The notes under the pieces are model-generated. The model worked only from the letters and a program-made list of their open reading frames with translations. It was not told the origin of the DNA and searched no databases. A DNA stretch of 64,000 nucleotides. It comes from Escherichia ruysiae. Its GTDB lineage: Bacteria > Pseudomonadota > Gammaproteobacteria > Enterobacterales > Enterobacteriaceae. The DNA is taken from NCBI RefSeq assembly GCF_902498915.1, contig NZ_CABVLQ010000001.1; one strand, given 5' to 3'. This document shows positions 59,397-64,000 of the stretch, piece by piece; the first letter of the stretch is position 1; each line of letters starts with the position of its first letter. The position numbers were made by a program, and so were the translations under genes.

Positions 59397-60407
59397 TTAC
59401 TCCGCCGTCTGTTCCGCAAAAAGCTGTAGCTGAATTTCGCCCGCCTCTTCCAGCTCACGGGCAATGCCCATGATTTCGCGGCGGATCTGTTCGATACGGC
59501 TGACCGGCACCGGCCCCAGACGCGCGGTGATCGCTTCCAGTTGCTGAGCCTGACGTTTTGGCATTACCGCGTAAATGGAACGGCGCAGCAGAGCTTCAGT
59601 ACCTTTCAGCGCCACCGCCCAGTCTTCCATCGGCACTTCGTCGAGCAGGCGCCTACGCACCTCTTCGTTCTGGCGGCTGAGGATAAAGAAGTCGTACATC
59701 TCATCCTGAAGCTGTTCCAGCACGTCTTCGTCGCGCTCGCGCATCTGGTCGAGGATCACCTGCTGGTTGCCCTGAAAGCGGTTGACGATATCCGCCGCCT
59801 GTTTGATGCCTTTCACCTTCGAGCCGTGCTCCGAAAGCACCGACAGGCCGCGTTCGATCAGCCTGTCCAGTTCATCCACCACGTCGCGGTTGACGTCGTT
59901 GAGTTTCGCCACCCGATAGAGAATTTCGTTTTGCACCGATTCGTTGAGATATGAAAGCACCGCCGCCGAGATTTCCGGCGTCAGAAACGCAAGGAACACC
60001 GCCTGCAATTGCAGATGTTCTTCGGAGATCAGCATCGCCAGCTGGCGTGGTTCCACCCATTGCAGACGCGCCATCCGTGAGCGGATCTCATCGCCGTAGA
60101 TGCCGTTGATCACGCTGCTGGCGATCTCGGTGCCGAGGGCTTTGTTGAGAATGCCCTGCAACATGGATCGCGATGCGCCGTTGATCCCGCTCTGTTCGCG
60201 GAATTCATCAAAGAAGTTATTGATCACTTTGCGCGCCATGCTGGTTTTGACGCCGGAAAGCCGCGCCATGTTTTCGCTCAGGCGCACCACTTCTTCGCGG
60301 CTGAGTTTTTGCATCACCGTCGCCGCCGCCTCTTCGCCCAGACACAGCAGCAGGATCGCCGCCTGTTCCAGGTAGCTGTTGCTCTTATTTGTTGTCAATT
60401 CGCTCAT
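59397..60407 (-). CDS. lfiG: Motor switch protein (FliG-like)
   Basis: The 336-residue FliG homologue: N-terminal AAILLLCLGEEAAATVMQKL, middle EHLQLQAVFLAFLTPEISAA, and C-terminal charged torque helix region RRSIYAVMPKRQAQQLEAIT. It links rotor torque to the stator. It overlaps the lfiF stop by 23 bases. Confidence 0.94.
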   Translation of the reverse strand: MSELTTNKSNSYLEQAAILLLCLGEEAAATVMQKLSREEVVRLSENMARLSGVKTSMARKVINNFFDEFREQSGINGASRSMLQGILNKALGTEIASSVINGIYGDEIRSRMARLQWVEPRQLAMLISEEHLQLQAVFLAFLTPEISAAVLSYLNESVQNEILYRVAKLNDVNRDVVDELDRLIERGLSVLSEHGSKVKGIKQAADIVNRFQGNQQVILDQMRERDEDVLEQLQDEMYDFFILSRQNEEVRRRLLDEVPMEDWAVALKGTEALLRRSIYAVMPKRQAQQLEAITARLGPVPVSRIEQIRREIMGIARELEEAGEIQLQLFAEQTAE

Positions 60408-62031
60408 TGCTGGTGATCCATTGTCTGAGAACTTCGGCTACGCGATCGGTGTCGCTCATGGCCAGTTTTTGCAGGAACTCGAGTTTTACTTCGAGGCCGG
60501 AACTCTGGGACGGCAGACTGTCATCGCCGGGCAGCGACGGCAGATCGACGTTTTTACGCTCCTCTTCCGGCATGGCGATCCATGGTTCGCTGACGGCTTC
60601 CGGTTCTGGTGTGATAACCGGCGCACGTACTGCCGTCAGGCGTTTCATCAGCGGACGCACCACGAAGAGCAGTAGCAACAGTGCCAGTAGGCCGCAGCCA
60701 ATCAGCCGCACCCAGGCCAGCACGCTGTCATCTTTCCACAGCGGGATGACTGGCTCGACCGGCACTGCCTGCGGCACAAAGTTGAGCAGCGATAACGAGA
60801 GATTGTCACCACGCTGGGCATCAATACCGGCGGCATTGTTCAGCAGCGCAGTAAGCTGTGTGGTCTGCTCCGGCTTCCAGTTTTTCAGCGCCGGGGCGTT
60901 TTGATTGAGCACCACCGCCACGTTGAGGCGTTTCACCGCAAAGCCGGGATGCTGAATATGCTGGACGCTGCGGTCGTATGAATAGTCACGCTTGCTTTCG
61001 CTGTGTTTGGATAACGCTTCCGGCGAGCGATTTTCTTCCGCACCGTTGGTCATCTGATTCGCCGCAATCGGCGGACGGTTGCTGAGCGAACCGGGCACGC
61101 CCATCGCCACCTGATTGGTGTCGCTGTCCAGCACGCTCTCTTCACGGTTGATTTTCGGCGCGTCGCCGTAGTGTTCCTGGGTTTCGTCGATAGTGCTGAG
61201 ATCGAGATCCGGCATCACACTGACGCGGTAATTTCCCGTACCGACCAGCGAATCCAGCACGTTCGCCACGCTGGCACGCGTTTTGTCCTGAATATCTTTC
61301 AGGATCTGATCGCGTTTACGGGTAGCGGCAGAAACCGCCTCGCCCGCGCCAATGCCGTCGGTCAGCAGATTTCCCGCCTGATCGACGACGCTGACTTTAT
61401 TAGCCTGTAGCCCCGGAATACTGCCGGAAACCAGATGCACAATGGCGTTCACCTGGTCCATATTCAACTTCGCGCCGTAGTGCAGGCGTACCACCACCGA
61501 GGCGCTATTTTGCGGCTCATCACTGACCACAAACGAGCTCTCTTCGTTGAGCGCCAGATGCACCCGTGCGCTCTCCACCGCGTCCAGCGACATGATGCTC
61601 TGCGCCAGCTCCCCTTCGAGGCTGCGTTTATAGCGCACGTTCTGCACGAACTGGCTGCTGCCGAGCACTTCGTCTTTGTCCATCAGCTCGTAGCCGCTGG
61701 GCAATATCGCCTGCACGCCTTTCGCGGCAAGGGTCATGCGCGCTTTCGACAATTCATCTTCCGGCACCAGAATTTGCCCGCTTTGCGGGTCGATGCGGTA
61801 GTTGAGTTTTTCGCCGTCCAGCACGGTGACAATCTGCGACACGGGCAGATTTTCCTGGCGTCCGTAGAGCGAGACGTAGCCGCGATTAGCAGTCCACAGC
61901 ACGCTGACGATAATCGCCGTTGCCGCAACGGCAAGCCCCACTCCCGCCATCAATGCCCAGCGTTTGTTATCTGCGAAACGCAGTCGAAACGCCGGAAACG
62001 CCTGGGTTAACTTTTTGATCAGTTCATTCAT
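60385..62031 (-). CDS. lfiF: MS-ring protein (FliF-like)
   Basis: The 548-residue FliF homologue has two membrane spans (ALMAGVGLAVAATAIIVSVL near residue 28-47 and LIGCGLLALLLLLFVVRPLM near 448-467) and the periplasmic ring-building domains between (KGVQAILPSGYELMDKDEVL). The C-terminal tail binds lfiG. Intact. Confidence 0.94.
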   Translation of the reverse strand: MNELIKKLTQAFPAFRLRFADNKRWALMAGVGLAVAATAIIVSVLWTANRGYVSLYGRQENLPVSQIVTVLDGEKLNYRIDPQSGQILVPEDELSKARMTLAAKGVQAILPSGYELMDKDEVLGSSQFVQNVRYKRSLEGELAQSIMSLDAVESARVHLALNEESSFVVSDEPQNSASVVVRLHYGAKLNMDQVNAIVHLVSGSIPGLQANKVSVVDQAGNLLTDGIGAGEAVSAATRKRDQILKDIQDKTRASVANVLDSLVGTGNYRVSVMPDLDLSTIDETQEHYGDAPKINREESVLDSDTNQVAMGVPGSLSNRPPIAANQMTNGAEENRSPEALSKHSESKRDYSYDRSVQHIQHPGFAVKRLNVAVVLNQNAPALKNWKPEQTTQLTALLNNAAGIDAQRGDNLSLSLLNFVPQAVPVEPVIPLWKDDSVLAWVRLIGCGLLALLLLLFVVRPLMKRLTAVRAPVITPEPEAVSEPWIAMPEEERKNVDLPSLPGDDSLPSQSSGLEVKLEFLQKLAMSDTDRVAEVLRQWITSNERIDNK

Positions 62032-62035
62032 AGTG

Positions 62036-62377
62036 TTAGATCGACATACTCATCAGGTCGTTAAACCCGGTGGCGATTTTATTGCGCACCTGCACCAGCG
62101 CGGAAAAAGAGAGCGATGCCTGCTGGCTGGCGATCATCGCACCTGCCAGGTCATCACTTTTGCCCATGTCGACAGCCGTTTGCTGCTGCTCCGCCACCTG
62201 CTGGAACTGGTCAACGTGACCGAGCGCGCCGCTCATAATGCGGTTAAACGAAACGTCCGGGTCGGTGGAACTGAAGGTCATGGCGGGCAGCACCGGTGCC
62301 TGGGCGTTGGCCTGCATCCGCTGCACGTCCTGCATGATTTGCGCCTGCATGGTGCTGTTGATTGTGGTAATGCTCAT
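62036..62377 (-). CDS. lfiE: MS-ring/rod adaptor (FliE-like)
   Basis: The 113-residue FliE homologue ends with the conserved QQASLSFSALVQVRNKIATG and FNDLMSMSI. It joins the MS ring to the rod. It begins the lfiEFGHIJ operon, 14 bases after lafK. Confidence 0.92.
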   Translation of the reverse strand: MSITTINSTMQAQIMQDVQRMQANAQAPVLPAMTFSSTDPDVSFNRIMSGALGHVDQFQQVAEQQQTAVDMGKSDDLAGAMIASQQASLSFSALVQVRNKIATGFNDLMSMSI

Positions 62378-62391
62378 TTTTAACTTCCGGG

Positions 62392-63378
62392 TCAGGAGAA
62401 AACTTCGATACCTTGCTTGCGCATGGAGGCCAGTCGATAGCGCAGTGCGCGCGGGGTAATGCCTAACAGGTCGGCAATTTTGCTGCGGTTGCCCTGATAT
62501 TTACGCATCAGGTCGGCGATATATTGATATTGCGCGCTACGCCCGTGCTGACCTAAATCGCGGGTTTCGGCAATGTGTGCGGTGGGCTGAACAGGCCATT
62601 GCAATTCTGTCTTTTCGGTTACATCTGTTTCTGGCAGACCTAATGCGTCCGGGAAAATCACGCCGTCGCGATTTAAAATCATTCCCCGCTGAATGGCGTT
62701 TTCCAGTTGACGAACATTACCAGGCCAGCGGTAATTCAGCAGCGCCCGGCGGGTAGATTCTGAAAGGGTGATGTTTTTCACCAGCACCGTTGAGTATTTT
62801 TTAATAAATGACTCTGCCAGCGGAATAATATCGTTCAGGCGTTCACGCAGCGGCGGCATGGTAATGGGAATAACCGCCAGACGATAATAGAGATCTTCAC
62901 GAAAACGCCCGGCAGCCACTTCCTGCTCAAGATTTTTATTGGTACAGGCAATCAGGCGAAAATTGAGTTTAATTTGTCGGTTGCTGCCTAATCGCTCGAC
63001 CTGTTGTTCCTGCAACACGCGTAATATTTTGGCCTGTAATGCCAGCGGCATTTCACCAATTTCATCGAGTAATAAGGTGCCATTATTCGCCAGTTCCATT
63101 TTCCCCGGCACGCTGGCAATGGCACCGGTAAATGCGCCTTTATCGTAGCCAAATAAGGTGGATTCCAGCATGTTTTCCGGGATCGCCGCGCAGTTCACGC
63201 CGATATAGGGCGCGTTTTCATTTTCACCAAAGGCCACGGTGTGAATATATTTTGCCACGCACTCTTTGCCCGCGCCGGTTTCGCCCTGAATCAGGACCGG
63301 CACGTTAAAGGCGGCGACACGCTTTGCCAGAGTAAAAGCGTTAATGCTGGAAGCGGCAGTTGCAATAAGTTCAGACAT
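62392..63378 (-). CDS. lafK: Sigma-54-dependent flagellar activator LafK
   Basis: The 328-residue enhancer-binding protein lacks an N-terminal receiver domain. Its AAA+ core has Walker A GETGAGKE (residues 32-39), the sigma-54 contact loop GAFTGA (81-86) and Walker B TLLLDEIGEMP (101-111). The C-terminal Fis-like HTH is YQGNRSKIADLLGITPRALR. It should activate the sigma-54 promoters of lfgB, lafB and the cargo operon. Without a receiver it may be always active once made, or regulated by partner proteins. The family FlrA/FleQ is longer. Confidence 0.93.
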   Translation of the reverse strand: MSELIATAASSINAFTLAKRVAAFNVPVLIQGETGAGKECVAKYIHTVAFGENENAPYIGVNCAAIPENMLESTLFGYDKGAFTGAIASVPGKMELANNGTLLLDEIGEMPLALQAKILRVLQEQQVERLGSNRQIKLNFRLIACTNKNLEQEVAAGRFREDLYYRLAVIPITMPPLRERLNDIIPLAESFIKKYSTVLVKNITLSESTRRALLNYRWPGNVRQLENAIQRGMILNRDGVIFPDALGLPETDVTEKTELQWPVQPTAHIAETRDLGQHGRSAQYQYIADLMRKYQGNRSKIADLLGITPRALRYRLASMRKQGIEVFS

Positions 63379-63750
63379 AGGGTGAACGATATAAGTAGCG
63401 ACAATAATCAGGATGTTCTGAAGCGTATCACCGGCAGGATTAATAAGTTTGAATTAAACGATAATAAAAATATTATTTTAGTTTAAACAATGAGTTAGAT
63501 ATTAATACTGCTAATTGCGACATCTGTGACGCCCCCTCACCCTAACCCTCTCCCCGGATGGGGCGAGGGGACAGACCGCAGACTGATTGGCGAAAATCAC
63601 TCCCATTAAGCAATTAATCGATTAATTATTTTTTCACCCGATTAATAATTTGCCCCTTTATCGCTCCCTCTATTTAATACCTCACCTTGTGTCACTGCCG
63701 GACTTGCGGACACAGAAACACCCATACCATTACAGCAGAGAAAGTAAGCC
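63379..63750. other. Divergent gap between lafK and lfiM, with boxC-like repeat
   Basis: 372 bases without a gene. Contains the lafK promoter region (AT-rich 63430-63500), a boxC-like hairpin (CCCTCACCCTAACCCTCTCC with GGGGCGAGGGG, 63532-63572), and the start of the lfiM operon. No sigma-54-type match was found here, so lafK is probably controlled by another factor. Confidence 0.5.
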
Positions 63751-64000
63751 ATGCTGAAGTACAGTAAAACGCCAGGCATCTTTAAATTAGAAGGTAATCG
63801 GCTCGGACGCCCCTACCATCGCCTGCCGACCCTGTTTACGGGGAATTTTGATGTGATTGATTCACATCTGGGCAGCTATTTTCTCAAAAAGCATCGCAGC
63901 AATATCACCTTAAAAAAGATTGGCTGCGAAATGGATATTATTAATAAAAACGCTGAACTGATGGTTTCCCAGGTCGGGCATCTGGCGTTTGATATTGATC
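63751..64000 (+). CDS. lfiM: Lateral flagellar switch protein (FliM-like), 5' part
   Basis: An ATG at 63751 opens a frame running to the window edge (83 residues visible). The segment LPTLFTGNFDVIDSHLGSYF and KIGCEMDIINKNAELMVSQV resembles the start of the FliM middle domain, where a helix pair leads into the CheC-like fold. The FliM N-terminal CheY-binding motif (LSQDEID) is not present, which is usual for lateral systems. By synteny with other Flag-2 loci this is lfiM, first gene of the operon that continues to the export gate genes. Confidence 0.75.
   Translation, partial: MLKYSKTPGIFKLEGNRLGRPYHRLPTLFTGNFDVIDSHLGSYFLKKHRSNITLKKIGCEMDIINKNAELMVSQVGHLAFDID

Noticed and set aside
63690..63712. 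Possible sigma-54 promoter before lfiM (TGTCACTGCCGGACTTGC)
   Set aside because: Spacing between the -24 and -12 like parts is wrong (eight bases in place of five).

Overview
The window is a piece of an Escherichia coli chromosome, or that of a very close relative. The backbone genes are those of the thrW-proA-proB-phoE-crl-frsA-gpt-pepD-prfH-dinB region in their E. coli order. Pho and LexA boxes, REP hairpins and an ERIC element sit where expected. The insertions around this backbone make the window distinctive.

Region 1 (1-5100) is an accessory block: the end of an alpha/beta hydrolase, an Old Yellow Enzyme reductase, a small periplasmic DUF1471 protein, a divergent SDR/LysR pair, and AT-rich spacers holding two unlisted small membrane-protein reading frames. 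Region 2 (about 5300-20504) is a satellite-like mobile element in the thrW tRNA site. From the tRNA inward it carries a P4-type integrase, a coiled-coil protein, AlpA, an AntA antirepressor broken by an in-frame TGA, an Icd-like division inhibitor, several tiny genes, a P4-type helicase/primase, an iteron array, coupled ProQ/FinO and PerC-like genes, a lipoprotein, small membrane proteins, a Nu1-like DNA-binding protein, a second iteron array, and a terminal cargo pair (membrane protein plus SEFIR/TIR-like protein). No capsid or tail genes are visible, which fits a phage satellite (PICI/P4-like).

Region 3 (20505-32100) is the conserved backbone. It has an intact prfH-rtcB2 repair operon, truncated in K-12, and a dinB-yafP operon without yafN/yafO. 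Region 4 (32172-64000) is a nearly complete Flag-2 lateral flagellar locus, of which K-12 keeps only scars. Motor, sigma-28, chaperone, cap and flagellin genes (lafUTSFEDCBA) are followed by lafZ, lafW, hook/rod genes (lfgL to lfgB), divergent lfgA-lfgM-lfgN, a cargo segment, lfiJIHGFE, lafK, and the start of lfiM at the edge. No Flag-2 gene seen here is frameshifted.

The most interesting part is the Flag-2 cargo segment (52733-56910). A near-perfect sigma-54 promoter drives a FliB-like protein that lacks the cysteine cluster of that family. Downstream is an 823-residue fusion of a GT2 glycosyltransferase, a GT25 glycosyltransferase and a TagB/TagF-type CDP-glycerol glycerophosphotransferase. 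A TagD-type glycerol-3-phosphate cytidylyltransferase, which would make CDP-glycerol, is appended to the lfiEFGHIJ operon and converges on it. The flagellin has only six lysines, all in its conserved ends, and a Ser/Thr-rich centre. I infer a flagellar modification pathway that attaches a glycerophosphate-bearing glycan. Matching sigma-54 promoters precede lfgB and lafB, so the modification genes look wired into the LafK flagellar regulon.
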